Shown here: in pieces, positions 1 through 8,288 of the stretch
Layout: each line of letters starts with the position of its first letter
Position numbering within the stretch: the stretch's first letter is position 1
Source: Streptomyces sp. NBC_00083
GTDB lineage: Bacteria > Actinomycetota > Actinomycetes > Streptomycetales > Streptomycetaceae
NCBI RefSeq assembly: GCF_026343295.1
Contig: NZ_JAPELY010000004.1
Location: 372,001-436,000, forward strand
Length of the DNA stretch: 64,000 nucleotides
Direction: 5' to 3'
The notes under the pieces: generated by a model
Databases searched by the model: none
Told to the model about the DNA's origin: nothing
What the model saw: the letters and a program-made list of their open reading frames with translations, nothing else
Position numbers and translations under genes: made by a program

Positions 1-2
1 GC

Positions 3-185
3 TGCGAGCTGCGCCGGGCCGACTTCACGGGTGTGCGGATGACGGACGTCGATCTGCGCGGGGCGACGCTGCTCGACATCGCGCGCGGGGTGGAACGGCT
101 GGCCGGCGCGGTCATCAGCCCGTCCCAACTCCTCGACCTGGCACCGGCGTTCGCGGCGCAGGTGGGGGTGCGGGTGGAGGCGTGA
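3..185 (+). CDS. C-terminal end of a pentapeptide-repeat protein (partial, runs off left edge)
   Basis: The reading frame is open from the left edge and stops with TGA at 183-185. The first 20 or so residues follow the A(D/N)LxX pentapeptide pattern (RADFTGVRMTDVDLRGATLL), typical of the right-handed beta-helix of pentapeptide-repeat proteins. They are followed by a non-repeat tail (ERLAGAVISPSQLLDLAPAFA) common at the end of such proteins in Streptomyces. The function cannot be assigned from this fragment. The start lies outside the window. It converges on the minus-strand gene that ends 31 bases further on. Confidence 0.7.
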   Translation, partial: CELRRADFTGVRMTDVDLRGATLLDIARGVERLAGAVISPSQLLDLAPAFAAQVGVRVEA

Positions 186-216
186 CGGGGTGGCGGTGCC
201 GCGGGCCGGCCGGCTG

Positions 217-717
217 CTAGTCGATGCGGGGGAAGCGGGCCTGGAGGTCCCAGACCACCGGGTTCTCGCCGAGGTCCTCGTGCATGTCGGTCAGGTCGGC
301 GATCAGGTCGTGCAGGAAGTCCCTTGTCTCGCGGCGGAGTTCGGCGTGCGAGAACGTGAGGGGTTCCTCGTCGCCGGGCATCCAGTCCGCCTCGACGTCG
401 ACCCAGCCGAAGCGGCGCTCGAAGAGCATGCGGTCGGAGGACTCGGTGAAGTCGATCTCGGCGTACTGGGGGCGGGCGGCTCGCGAGCCCATCGGGTCGC
501 GGTCGAGGAGCTCCACGGTGTCGCACAGCGCCCACGCGAAGTCGAGCACCGGCACCCATCCCCAGGATGTGGACACCTCGCGGTCCGCCTTGGTGTCGGC
601 GAGGTAGACGTCTCCGCAGAACAGGTCGTGGCGGAGGGTGTAGACGTCCGCGGTGCGGTAGTCGATGCGGGTGGGGTCGGGGAAGCGGCGGGATAGGGAG
701 TAGCCGATGTCGAGCAC
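217..717 (-). CDS. Conserved hypothetical protein, acidic, 166 aa
   Basis: This is a full reading frame on the minus strand starting MLDIGYSLSRRFPDPTRIDY. The protein is acidic and rich in Trp, Asp and Glu, with no signal peptide or membrane segment, so it is probably cytosolic. The ending (VVWDLQARFPRID) and the even, protein-like composition support a real gene against the overlapping plus-strand frames, which are Arg/Ser-rich shadows. I do not recognise the family with certainty. It looks like one of the small immunity- or barrel-like hypotheticals common in Streptomyces, which is a weak inference. Confidence 0.6.
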   Translation of the reverse strand: MLDIGYSLSRRFPDPTRIDYRTADVYTLRHDLFCGDVYLADTKADREVSTSWGWVPVLDFAWALCDTVELLDRDPMGSRAARPQYAEIDFTESSDRMLFERRFGWVDVEADWMPGDEEPLTFSHAELRRETRDFLHDLIADLTDMHEDLGENPVVWDLQARFPRID

Positions 718-763
718 GGGTCGATGGTGTCATGCCGCCCCGCCCACCCCCACGAGAGCCCCG

Positions 764-1110
764 GGCCACCTCTGCATGTCCGGCTGCTCGACCCCGGCCC
801 ATGCGGCCACCTCAGCGTGTCCGGCTGCTCGACCCGGGCCCATGCGGGCCACCTCAGCTTGTCCGGCTGCTCGACCCGGGCCCATGCGGGCCACCTCAGC
901 CCCTCCGGCGTTTGAGGACGAGCGCCTTTCGGGCGCGAACGGGGTCTGGGGCGGAGCCCCAGCAACCCCGCTTTCGTCTGCGGATCGTGGTCGCGTCTCG
1001 CGCAGTTCCCCGCGCCCCCAGGTGGGCTGAACTCGGCGGCATGCCCAGCATCGGCATCTTCAGCCCGTCCGGCGATTGAGGACGAGCGCGCTCAGGGCGT
1101 GAACGGGGCT
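764..1110. repeat. Intergenic mosaic: three to four copies of a ~44-bp tandem repeat plus one dispersed inverted-repeat module
   Basis: This non-coding gap has two parts. At about 764-905 a unit of about 44 bp, recognisable by GTCCGGCTGCTCGACC followed by GCCCATGCGG, is repeated three times with a partial fourth. At about 897-1110 lies the dispersed module seen elsewhere in the window: CTCCGGCGTTTGAGGACGAG, then GGGGCGGAGCCCC as a hairpin, then CGCGCAGTTCCCCGCGCC, and a second partial head near 1062-1110. No convincing coding frame is present. The hairpins could help terminate the flanking minus-strand senR transcript. Confidence 0.75.
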
Positions 1111-1114
1111 GGGG

Positions 1115-1744
1115 CTAGTTGAGGAGGCGGCGTTCCTTGGCTACCGCTACCGCGCCGGCCCTCGTGTCGACGCCGAGCTTCTCGTAGATCCGCCCCAGAT
1201 GCGTCTTCACCGTCGCCTCGCTGATGAACAGCGCCCGCGCGATGTCCCGGTTGCCCAGCCCGCCCGCCAGCTGCGCCAGGATGTCGAGCTCGCGCGGGGT
1301 CAGCGCGGGCCCGGACGCGCCGCGCAGCTGGTTCATGACGCGCCCCGCCACCGGCGCGGACAGCGTCGTACGCCCCTGCGCCGCCGCCCGGATCGCGGCG
1401 AACAGCTCCTCGGGCCGCTCCGCCTTGAGGAGGTACCCCGTCGCCCCCGCAGCGATCGCCCGCGTGATGTCCGCGTCCGTGTCGTACGTCGTCAGGACCA
1501 GCACGTGCACCCCCGTCACGGAGATGCGTCGCGTCGCCTCCACCCCGTCGATGCCGGGGCCCAGCTGGAGGTCCATCAACACCACGTCCGGCTTCAGCTT
1601 CGCCGCCGCGGCCACCGCCTCCTCGCCGCTGCCCGCCTCCCCGGCCACCTCGATGTCCGGCTCGCTGCCGATGAGCGCGAGCAGCCCCGCCCGCACCACC
1701 GCGTGGTCGTCGCAGAGCAGGATCCGTACGGGGTCGTTCTTCAT
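1115..1744 (-). CDS. senR: Response regulator SenR (NarL/LuxR type)
   Basis: This 209-residue response regulator belongs to the SenS-SenR haem/redox two-component system. A receiver domain fills the first ~120 residues (ILLCDDHAVV with acidic pocket, VLMDLQLGPG with the phospho-acceptor Asp, LTTYDTDAD, LKAERPEEL). A LuxR helix-turn-helix follows (LTPRELDILAQLAGGLGNRD, ISEATVKTHLGRI). The ATG at 1742-1744 overlaps the stop of the sensor kinase (ATGA), so the longer upstream frame is not the start. Together with the kinase and divergent hbpS, the order matches the hbpS-senS-senR cluster described in Streptomyces reticuli, where SenR controls hbpS and the catalase-peroxidase genes. Identity is by gene order and similarity to that system. 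Confidence 0.85.
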   Translation of the reverse strand: MKNDPVRILLCDDHAVVRAGLLALIGSEPDIEVAGEAGSGEEAVAAAAKLKPDVVLMDLQLGPGIDGVEATRRISVTGVHVLVLTTYDTDADITRAIAAGATGYLLKAERPEELFAAIRAAAQGRTTLSAPVAGRVMNQLRGASGPALTPRELDILAQLAGGLGNRDIARALFISEATVKTHLGRIYEKLGVDTRAGAVAVAKERRLLN

Positions 1745-3186
1745 GGCCGGGGCTCCAGGGGGATCGCCGCTGACAGGACGGTGCCTTCGCCGGGAGCCGA
1801 CTCCACGGTCAGGCTGCCCCCGAGCTGCCCGGCCCGCACCCGCATCGCGGGAAGCCCGTGACCCCGCACTCTTTCCGCCCGCCCACCCGCCCCGGCCTCC
1901 GGCGTGAAGCCCCGGCCGTCGTCGGCGACGTCCAGGACCACCTGGTCGCCCAGATAGGTGAGAGTGAGCGCCGCCGTCGTCGCCCCCGCGTGCTCCCGCA
2001 CGTTGGCGAGCGCGCCCTGGGCGATGCGCAGGAGCGCCGAGCCGACCCGGTCGGGCAGCTCCGCGACCGGCGCCCCGTCGATGTGGCAGCGCACCTCGAC
2101 GCCCCCCGATTCCGCGGACTCCCGCGCCGCCAGCGCGCGGAGCGCCTCGTCGAGGCCGCCGCCCGCCGCCAGGTCGGCCGGGGCCAGATCGTGGACGAAG
2201 CGGCGTGCCTCGGCGAGGTTGCGCTCCGCGATGGACTCGGCGGTCCGTACGTGCCGGCGCGCCGTGCCGGGGTCGGCGGACCACACCCGGTCGGCCGCCT
2301 GGAGCAGCATCTGCTGGCTGGACAGGCCCTGCGCGAGGGTGTCATGGATTTCCATGGAGAGCCGCTGCCGCTCGGCGAGGGTGCCTTCGCGGCGCTCGGT
2401 GGCGGCGAGTTCGCGCCGGGTACGCAGCAGGTCGTCGATCAACTCCCGCTGTTTGGCGGCGAGTTCGCGCTGCCGGTCGGCCTGGAGCTGCATCTGGACG
2501 AACACGGCCGTCGCGATCGCCGCGACGGCGGGCGGCGCGATCACGAGGTTCGGGTCGAAGCCGTTGCCCGCCAGCTCGACCTGGGCGGTGACGACGAACG
2601 CCGTGAGGACCACGACGAGCGCCACGGCCGCGCGGGGCCGGAGCGTGCGCAGCCCCGTGTAGAACAGCGGCACCGCACACCACGCGAAGCTCGGCGCGAG
2701 CACCACCAGAACCATCCAGGTGGCGACGACCCCGCCGAGCCAGGCCAGCCGCCGCGCGACCGCCCGCGAGCCGGACGCGGGACCCGATGCGGGACCCGAT
2801 GCGGGACCGGGTGCCGAGCCCACGGCGGGGCCGAGCACAGGCCCGAGCACGTACAGCACCGCCAAGGTCGCGGACAGCGCGATGATCCACGGCGTGCGGG
2901 GCTCGCCGGGGTGGCGGATCAGGAACCGCGCGAGCGAGGCGCCGAGCAGCAGGAAGAACGCGGCGTGCATGACCAGAGGCAGCCACCGCTCGGTACCGGC
3001 CGCGTCGCTGCCCGGTCCCGCCGATCCGTCGCCCGGCCCGGCCGCACCACCACCCGGCCCCGCCGATCCGTCCCCCGGCCCGGCCGCACCACCACCCGGC
3101 CCCGCCGATCCGTCCCCCGGCCCGGCCGCACCACCACCCGGCCCCGCCGATCTGTCGCCCGGCCCCGCCGCATCGTGCCGCGCCAT
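1741..3186 (-). CDS. senS: Sensor histidine kinase SenS
   Basis: This 481-residue membrane kinase has a Gly/Pro/Ala-rich N-terminus (residues ~6-60) made of 14-residue repeats. About five membrane segments follow (residues ~62-220), then a coiled linker rich in Arg/Glu, a HisKA_3 dimerisation box with the phospho-acceptor His near 281 (MEIHDTLAQG), and a C-terminal ATPase domain (DVADDGRGF, GHGLPAMRVRAGQLGG). The ATG at 3184-3186 is chosen over a start 27 bases upstream because GGGAGG sits about 8 bases before it. In the known system the extracytoplasmic HbpS protein modulates SenS autophosphorylation in response to haem or iron-driven oxidative stress. The long repeat N-terminus on the kinase is unusual. 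Confidence 0.85.
   Translation of the reverse strand: MARHDAAGPGDRSAGPGGGAAGPGDGSAGPGGGAAGPGDGSAGPGGGAAGPGDGSAGPGSDAAGTERWLPLVMHAAFFLLLGASLARFLIRHPGEPRTPWIIALSATLAVLYVLGPVLGPAVGSAPGPASGPASGPASGSRAVARRLAWLGGVVATWMVLVVLAPSFAWCAVPLFYTGLRTLRPRAAVALVVVLTAFVVTAQVELAGNGFDPNLVIAPPAVAAIATAVFVQMQLQADRQRELAAKQRELIDDLLRTRRELAATERREGTLAERQRLSMEIHDTLAQGLSSQQMLLQAADRVWSADPGTARRHVRTAESIAERNLAEARRFVHDLAPADLAAGGGLDEALRALAARESAESGGVEVRCHIDGAPVAELPDRVGSALLRIAQGALANVREHAGATTAALTLTYLGDQVVLDVADDGRGFTPEAGAGGRAERVRGHGLPAMRVRAGQLGGSLTVESAPGEGTVLSAAIPLEPRP
3001..3172. repeat. 42-bp tandem repeat inside the senS 5' coding region
   Basis: Roughly three and a half copies of a 42-bp unit (alternating CCCGGCCCGGCCGCACCACC and CCCGGCCCCGCCGATCCGTC) encode the 14-residue peptide repeat SAGPGGGAAGPGDG of SenS. 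The copies are almost identical at DNA level, indicating recent expansion. The unit length is a multiple of three, so copy-number change would not break the frame. Confidence 0.85.
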
Positions 3187-3287
3187 CACCGCCACCTCCC
3201 TCCCATCTCTCACCTCTCACCTGCGCGTACGTCCCCATCGTCACCCGGCGGGGCCACCCTCGCATCAACCGATCGGCTGACGGGAGG

Positions 3288-3327
3288 GTCGGCCGTACCG
3301 CTGCGCGGGAGGAGCCGGTACGCCGAC
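3288..3327. promoter_or_regulatory. Inverted repeat in the senS/hbpS divergent promoter region
   Basis: GTCGGCCGTACC at 3288-3299 is mirrored by GGTACGCCGAC at 3317-3327, with one base missing. The element sits 64 bases before the hbpS ATG, in the only intergenic stretch shared by senSR and hbpS. It could be an operator for SenR or another regulator. No binding evidence is available, and the repeat could be chance in such G+C-rich DNA. Confidence 0.35.
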
Positions 3328-3391
3328 GGGAGAGGGGCGTCCGCGCCGTGAGGATCGACAGCAGAACCTCACCGCCGAGAAGGGCCCCACC

Positions 3392-3958
3392 ATGCAGAAC
3401 AGGAAGCTCACCGTGCAGAACAAGAAGCTCGCGCTCTCCGTCACCGCTCTCGCCATCGGCGCCGCCGGAACGTTCGGCGTGGTCTCCGCCAACGCGGCGG
3501 CCCCCGCCGCCCCGGCCACGAGCGCCGTCAAGGCCGACGCCGGTGACCGCAACCTCACCACCTCCACCCACCTGACCGTCGCCGCCGCCACCAAGGCCGC
3601 CCAGGCGGCGCTCGACGCGGCCGCCAAGGAACACCAGAAGGTGTCGGTCGCCGTCGTCGACCGGAACGGCAACACCCTGGTCACGCTGCGCGGCGACGGA
3701 GCCGGCCCGCAGTCCCCCGAGTCGGCCGAGCGCAAGGCGTACACCGCCGTCTCCTGGAACGCGCCCACCTCCGACCTCGCCAAGCGGCTCGCGCAGACCC
3801 CCGGGCTCAAGGACATCCCCGGCACGCTGTTCCTCGCCGGCGGGGCACCCGTCCAGGCCAAGGGCGCCCCGGTCGCGGGCGTCGGGGTGGCCGGCGCCCC
3901 CAGCGGCGACCTCGACGAGAAGTTCGCGCAGGCCGGTGTCGCCGCGTTGACGAAGTAG
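3392..3958 (+). CDS. hbpS: Secreted haem-binding protein HbpS (GlcG/DUF336 family)
   Basis: This 188-residue exported protein has a basic start, a hydrophobic signal segment (ALSVTALAIGAAGTFGVVSA) ending near ANAA at about residue 36, then a GlcG-type domain with the hallmarks VSVAVVDRNGNTLV, SPESAERKAYTAVSWN, IPGTLFLAGGAPV and GVGVAGAPSGDLDE. These match HbpS of Streptomyces reticuli closely. HbpS forms an extracellular octamer that binds and degrades haem and signals to SenS. The divergent senS-senR pair supports the call. The ATG has GAGAAGGG upstream. A short run of in-frame MQNRKLTVQNKK residues precedes the hydrophobic core. Confidence 0.9.
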   Translation: MQNRKLTVQNKKLALSVTALAIGAAGTFGVVSANAAAPAAPATSAVKADAGDRNLTTSTHLTVAAATKAAQAALDAAAKEHQKVSVAVVDRNGNTLVTLRGDGAGPQSPESAERKAYTAVSWNAPTSDLAKRLAQTPGLKDIPGTLFLAGGAPVQAKGAPVAGVGVAGAPSGDLDEKFAQAGVAALTK

Positions 3959-4031
3959 CCCGCGGCATTGACGAGGTAGCCCCTCGGAGGGGTAATGGGC
4001 CGTCCCCGGCACCGGGTTGCCGGGGCGCCCG

Positions 4032-4037
4032 TAGGAT
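4032..4037 (+). promoter_or_regulatory. -10 box (TAGGAT) for a probably leaderless mRNA
   Basis: TAGGAT ends seven bases before the GTG start at 4045. This is the normal distance between a -10 box and the transcription start, so the transcript probably begins at or next to the start codon. No ribosome binding site is present upstream of the GTG, which fits a leaderless message. A -35 box is not obvious. Confidence 0.5.
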
Positions 4038-4044
4038 CACAGAC

Positions 4045-5499
4045 GTGGACAAACGACCGGAGCGGCGTACGGCGCCGAAGGGGCCCGGGGCCCGCCGTGG
4101 CCGACCCGCACGCATCGCCGCGGCCCGCATCGCCGTCGCCCTGCTCGCCGCCCTCGCCGTCACCTCCTGCAACGGCGGCGTGTCCGGCACCCCGGGTGCG
4201 TCCGGCACGCGCGACCAGCTCTTCCCCAGGCTCGGCAACGACGGCTACGACGTGCAGCACTACAGCCTGGACCTGGAGTACGACCCGGCGAGCGGGAACC
4301 TGTCGGGCGGCGCCACCATCGTGGCGCGGGCCACCAAGGACCTCAGCGCCTTCGACCTCGACTTCGCCGGGATGGACGTGCGCGCCGCCACCGTCGACGA
4401 CGAGCCGGCCGCCGTCAACCGGGCCGGCGACGAGCTGACCCTGCGCCCGCACGAGGACCTGGACCGCGGCGAGACGTTCACGGCGTACGTGCGCTACTCG
4501 GGCAGGCCCAGGACCATCACCGACCTCGACGGAGCCCAGGAGGGCTGGCTGAAGTCAGCGGACGGCGGCGTGCTCGCGCTGGGCGAACCGGCCGGCTCCA
4601 TGGCCTGGTTCCCGTCCAACAACCACCCGAGCGACAAGGCCACGTACGACATCAAGGTGACCGTGCCCGACGGTCTTCAGGTGGTGTCCAACGGCGAGTT
4701 GGCGTCCACGGCCCACAACGGCGGCCTCACGACGTTCAATTGGCAGACCAAGCAGCCCATGGCGACCTATCTGGCGATGCTCGCGATCGGGCATTACGAG
4801 ATCGACGACAAGGGGACCACCAAGTCCGGCATCCCCGTCTACACCGCCGTCGCCCCCGACGCGAAGCAGAAGACCGCCGAGGTCGTGGCGCAGCTGCCGG
4901 ACATCATCGCCTGGGAGGAGGCGAAGTTCGGGCCCTACCCGTTCTCCTCCACCGGCGTGATCGTCGCGCCGGCGAAGTCCGCGGCGTACGCCCTGGAGAC
5001 GCAGAACCGTCCGGTGATGCCGCTCGACCAGTTCGACCTCAGCACCCTGGTGCACGAGCTGGCCCACCAGTGGTTCGGCGACTCCGTCACGCCGGCCGCC
5101 TGGCGCGACATGTGGCTGAACGAGGGGTTCGCGCAGTACTCGGAGTGGCTGTGGAGCGAGGACCACGGCGGGATGAGCGCGCAGGACCGCTTCGACATCG
5201 AGTACGCGAAGGGCGACGGCGACGAGATCTGGGCGTTCCCGCCCGCGGCCCCGCCGACCGCCGCCGATGTGTCCGGCCGCCCGGTGTACGTGCGCGGCGC
5301 GATGGTCGTGCACAAGATCCGTGAGGCGGTCGGCGACGAGAAGTTCTTCGCGCTGCTCCAGGACTGGCTGCGCACCCACCGGCACGCCAACGCCTCGACC
5401 AAGGACTTCACCCGCTTCGCGGACGAGGAGGCGGGCCACCGGCTCACGGAGGTGTGGAACACCTGGCTCTACGGGGACGGCAAGCCGGATTCCCCGTAG
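4045..5499 (+). CDS. M1-family zinc metallopeptidase, lipoprotein
   Basis: This 484-residue aminopeptidase-like enzyme is anchored outside the membrane. The basic N-terminus, hydrophobic stretch and lipobox (LAVTSC, Cys near residue 33) mark it as a lipoprotein. An N-terminal beta domain leads to the catalytic domain with HELAHQWFGD (zinc ligands, ~residue 337) and the third ligand in WLNEGFAQYSEW about 20 residues later. The substrate-binding loop reads ALETQNRPV in place of the canonical GAMEN. It lacks the large C-terminal domain of PepN and is about half that length, matching the shorter secreted actinobacterial M1 group. The natural substrate is unknown; peptide trimming outside the cell is inferred. 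The start is a GTG with no ribosome site. Confidence 0.9.
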   Translation: MDKRPERRTAPKGPGARRGRPARIAAARIAVALLAALAVTSCNGGVSGTPGASGTRDQLFPRLGNDGYDVQHYSLDLEYDPASGNLSGGATIVARATKDLSAFDLDFAGMDVRAATVDDEPAAVNRAGDELTLRPHEDLDRGETFTAYVRYSGRPRTITDLDGAQEGWLKSADGGVLALGEPAGSMAWFPSNNHPSDKATYDIKVTVPDGLQVVSNGELASTAHNGGLTTFNWQTKQPMATYLAMLAIGHYEIDDKGTTKSGIPVYTAVAPDAKQKTAEVVAQLPDIIAWEEAKFGPYPFSSTGVIVAPAKSAAYALETQNRPVMPLDQFDLSTLVHELAHQWFGDSVTPAAWRDMWLNEGFAQYSEWLWSEDHGGMSAQDRFDIEYAKGDGDEIWAFPPAAPPTAADVSGRPVYVRGAMVVHKIREAVGDEKFFALLQDWLRTHRHANASTKDFTRFADEEAGHRLTEVWNTWLYGDGKPDSP

Positions 5500-5575
5500 G
5501 GGCCCGTGCTTCCCGTCGAACTCTCCGTAGAACCAGGTGAGTCGAGCGGACGCGCCGCGCGGTGCGGCGCGCGGA

Positions 5576-7123
5576 TTACTTCACGTTGATGGCGGTCCAG
5601 GTGGCCGCCACCGTCTTGTACTCGGTGCTGGTCGTGCCGTACAGGTCGCCCGCCGCCTTCAGGGTCGCGGCGCGCGCGGCCTTGTAGTTGGTGGTCGAGG
5701 TCATGTACGTCGAGAGCGCCTTGTACCAGATCTTGTACGCCTTGACCCGGCCGATCCCGGTGACCTTGGAGCCGTCGTACGTCGGCGAGTTGTAGCTCAC
5801 CCCGTTGATCGTCTTCGCGCCGCTGCCCTCGGACAGCAGGTAGAAGAAGTGGTTGGCCGGGCCGGACGAGTAGTGCACGTCCTTGTTGCCGACGCCGCTC
5901 GACCAGTAGTCGGCCGACGCGCCGTCCTTGCTCGGCTTGTCCATGTAGCGCAGCGGGGTGCCGTCGCCGTTGATGTCGATCTTCTCGCCGATGAGGTAGT
6001 CGCCCTTGTCGGAGGCGTTGTTGGCGTAGAACTCGACCGAGGTGCCGAACATGTCGCTGGTGGCCTCGTTGAGGCCGCCGGACTCACCGCTGTAGTTGAG
6101 CTTGGCGGTGGCGGCGGTCAGGCCGTGGCTCATCTCGTGGCCGGCCACGTCGAGCGCGGTGAGCGGCTTCTTGTTGCCCTCGCCGTCGCCGTACGTCATG
6201 CAGAAGCAGCTGTCGTCCCAGAACGCGTTGACGTACGCGTTGCCGTAGTGGACGCGCGAGTAGGCGGCCTTGCCGTTGCCCGCGATGCCGTTGCGGCCGA
6301 GCTCGGTCTTGTAGAAGTCCCACGTCTCGGCGGCGCCGTAGTGCGCGTCGACGGCGGCGGTCTCGCGGTTGGACGGCGAGCCGTTGCCCCACGTGTCGGT
6401 GGACTTGGTGAAGAGCGTGCCCTTGCCGGAGCTGCCGCCCTTCAGGTCGTACGTCATGTGACCGCCGCGGGCGGCGTCGTTGAGGCTGTAGGTCGAGCCG
6501 CTCTTGGTGGTGCCGAGCGTGACCGTGCCCGAGTACTCGCTGGTGCCGGTGCCCGTCTCGATCTCCTCGTGGGAGTAGAGCTGGGCGCCGGTGGCGGCGT
6601 CGGTGACGATGTCGCGGCGGCTGGGCGTGCCGTCCGGCTGGGTGCCGGTGACGGTGCGCTCGAAGGCGAGGACGGGCTTGCCGGAGGCGGCCCAGACGAC
6701 CTTGCGCGAGCCGGTGGGGGCGGCCTTGAGCGAGGTGGTGGAGGCGACGGATATCTTCGCGTCGGTCGCCTTGTCGACGCCCTTGACGGCGCCGTCCTTC
6801 GCGGTGTGAACGACGAGGTCGCCACCGAGGACGGGCAGGCCGTCGAAGGTGCGCTCGTAGCGGGTGTGGACCGTGCCGTCGGCGTCCTTGATCACATCGC
6901 GGACGACGAGCTTTTCCTTGGCGCCGAGCCCGAGGTGCTGGGCGGCGGCGGGGGCCGCGTCCTGCGCCGCGCTCAGGGCGTCGGCGCGCTGGGCGGTGGT
7001 GAGGTCCAGCGCGGTGGCGCCGGCGGCGCGGTCGGCGGCACCGGCGGTGGAGCCGGCCTGGACGCCGACGACGACCATGGCGGCGGATGCAGCAAGAGCG
7101 GCGGCACGCAGAGTGGTTCGCAC
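5576..7123 (-). CDS. Secreted thermolysin-like neutral metalloprotease (M4)
   Basis: This 515-residue preproprotease opens with a signal peptide (RTTLRAAALAASAAMVVVGV). An FTP/PepSY propeptide of ~180 residues follows (SAAQDAAPAAAQHLGL, RTFDGLPVLGGDLVVH). The mature M4 domain has the zinc motif GHEMSHGLT near residue 328, the third ligand in GLNEATSDMFG, and the late catalytic His region SSGPANHFFYLLSEG. A bacterial extracellular digestive role is established for the family. The start is a GTG at 7121-7123 with GGAG eight bases upstream; the longer frame to 7399 has no signal peptide character. It converges on the M1 peptidase with a 76-base gap. Confidence 0.92.
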   Translation of the reverse strand: MRTTLRAAALAASAAMVVVGVQAGSTAGAADRAAGATALDLTTAQRADALSAAQDAAPAAAQHLGLGAKEKLVVRDVIKDADGTVHTRYERTFDGLPVLGGDLVVHTAKDGAVKGVDKATDAKISVASTTSLKAAPTGSRKVVWAASGKPVLAFERTVTGTQPDGTPSRRDIVTDAATGAQLYSHEEIETGTGTSEYSGTVTLGTTKSGSTYSLNDAARGGHMTYDLKGGSSGKGTLFTKSTDTWGNGSPSNRETAAVDAHYGAAETWDFYKTELGRNGIAGNGKAAYSRVHYGNAYVNAFWDDSCFCMTYGDGEGNKKPLTALDVAGHEMSHGLTAATAKLNYSGESGGLNEATSDMFGTSVEFYANNASDKGDYLIGEKIDINGDGTPLRYMDKPSKDGASADYWSSGVGNKDVHYSSGPANHFFYLLSEGSGAKTINGVSYNSPTYDGSKVTGIGRVKAYKIWYKALSTYMTSTTNYKAARAATLKAAGDLYGTTSTEYKTVAATWTAINVK

Positions 7124-7414
7124 TCGGTGGTCTCCTTCACTCGTTCTGTGGGGGCGAGTTGGAGACTGCCAGCCGATGACCACTTCTTGACAGTGACGCG
7201 ACAAGTATTTGACCTGATCGTGTCCGAATGGGGTGCGCCACTGTCCGCTCAACGGCGAATTCCGGCCGTTGGCAAGGGAGTTGGGGGACAGGCTGAGGGA
7301 TGTGTGTGTCGGTTCCATCGACACACGTGCACCAGATGTGCACATGGCGCCGCCCCGGTCACGGCAGTACCGGGGCGTGGGCCGCGGCCCCGGGGGCAAG
7401 GCGGGGCGGACATG

Positions 7415-7449
7415 GAGGTGCCCCCGGCGATCAACGCCGGGGGCACCTC
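7415..7449 (-). terminator. Rho-independent-type terminator after terD
   Basis: GAGGTGCCCCCGGCG (7415-7429) and its exact complement (7435-7449) form a 15-bp perfect stem with a five-base loop (ATCAA). It lies 66 bases downstream of the terD stop. There is no long T-tract, as is normal in Streptomyces. The rest of 7124-7515 holds the metalloprotease promoter region and no recognisable gene. Confidence 0.8.
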
Positions 7450-7515
7450 AAGCGCGGGACGTCATGCGCGGGATCTCGCAGTCGGGATCGCGCGCGGGAC
7501 GTCGGGCGCGGAACG

Positions 7516-8091
7516 TCAGACGCTGACGCCGAAGTCCTGCGCGATGCCGACCAGGCCCGAGGCGTAGCCCTGGCCCACGGCGCGGAACTTCCACTCCGCG
7601 CCATTGCGGTACAGCTCGCCGAAGACCATCGCGGTCTCGGTCGCCGCGTCCTCGCTCAGGTCGTAGCGGGCGATCTCGGCGCCGCCGGCCTGGTTGACGA
7701 TCCGGATGTACGCGTTGCGCACCTGGCCGAAGTTCTGCGAGCGGTTCTCGGCGTCGTAGATGGAGACCGGGAAGACGATCTTGTCGACGTCGGCGGGCAG
7801 GCCCGCGAGGTTCACGTTGATCGCCTCGTCGTCGCCCTCGCCCTGGCCGGTGGTGTTGTCACCGGTGTGGACGATGGTCTGGTCCGGCGTCGACTTGTTG
7901 TTGAAGAACACGAAGTGGCCGTCGGAGTAGACCTTGCCCGTCGTGTTCACGGCGATCGCCGACGCGTCGAGGTCGAAGTCGGTACCGGTGGTGGTGCGGA
8001 CGTCCCAGCCGAGGCCGACCGTGACGGCGGTCAGGCCCGGGGCCTCCTTGGTGAGCGAGACGTTGCCGCCCTTGGACAGGCTTACAGCCAT
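7516..8091 (-). CDS. terD: TerD-family tellurium resistance / stress protein
   Basis: This is a 191-residue TerD protein, the full family length. Conserved family features are MAVSLSKGGNVSL, VTVGLGWDVRTTTGTDFDLD (calcium-binding acidic loop), GDNTTGQGEGDDE (second acidic loop), FPVSIYDAENRSQNFGQVRN and GELYRNGAEWKFRAVGQGY. TerD proteins bind calcium and are tied to general stress and development in Streptomyces, where several paralogues exist, so terD is used here as a family name. The ATG at 8089-8091 has GAAGGGGA upstream; the longer frame beyond it is Arg-rich and not TerD-like. It stands alone, divergent from the arfB gene. Confidence 0.92.
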   Translation of the reverse strand: MAVSLSKGGNVSLTKEAPGLTAVTVGLGWDVRTTTGTDFDLDASAIAVNTTGKVYSDGHFVFFNNKSTPDQTIVHTGDNTTGQGEGDDEAINVNLAGLPADVDKIVFPVSIYDAENRSQNFGQVRNAYIRIVNQAGGAEIARYDLSEDAATETAMVFGELYRNGAEWKFRAVGQGYASGLVGIAQDFGVSV

Positions 8092-8288
8092 GGGATGTCC
8101 CCTTCTTCGTGATGTGCGGGCTTCGAGCCGTCCCGAAGCTACCGTCATTCCCCATAACGTCGGCAGGGGACCGTGAGGTTCCATCCCGCTTTGCTTTCTT
8201 TGCCAAGGGGCCGTCAGGGCGAAAGCCGCGCGGCGGGCACGGGGAAAAGAGGGTGACGCGGTGCCGGGCACCCGTCACCATGGATGTC

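Noticed and set aside
1741..4012. Long open frames antisense to senS and hbpS (for example 1858-3351 plus strand and 2342-4012 minus strand)
   Set aside because: They mirror well-recognised proteins, are Arg/Gly/Pro-rich, lack ribosome sites and result from the G+C-rich third codon position.
5537..7567. A 676-residue plus-strand frame antisense to the M4 protease
   Set aside because: Composition is Val/Gly/Arg-rich with no domain; the opposite strand holds an intact metalloprotease with signal peptide.
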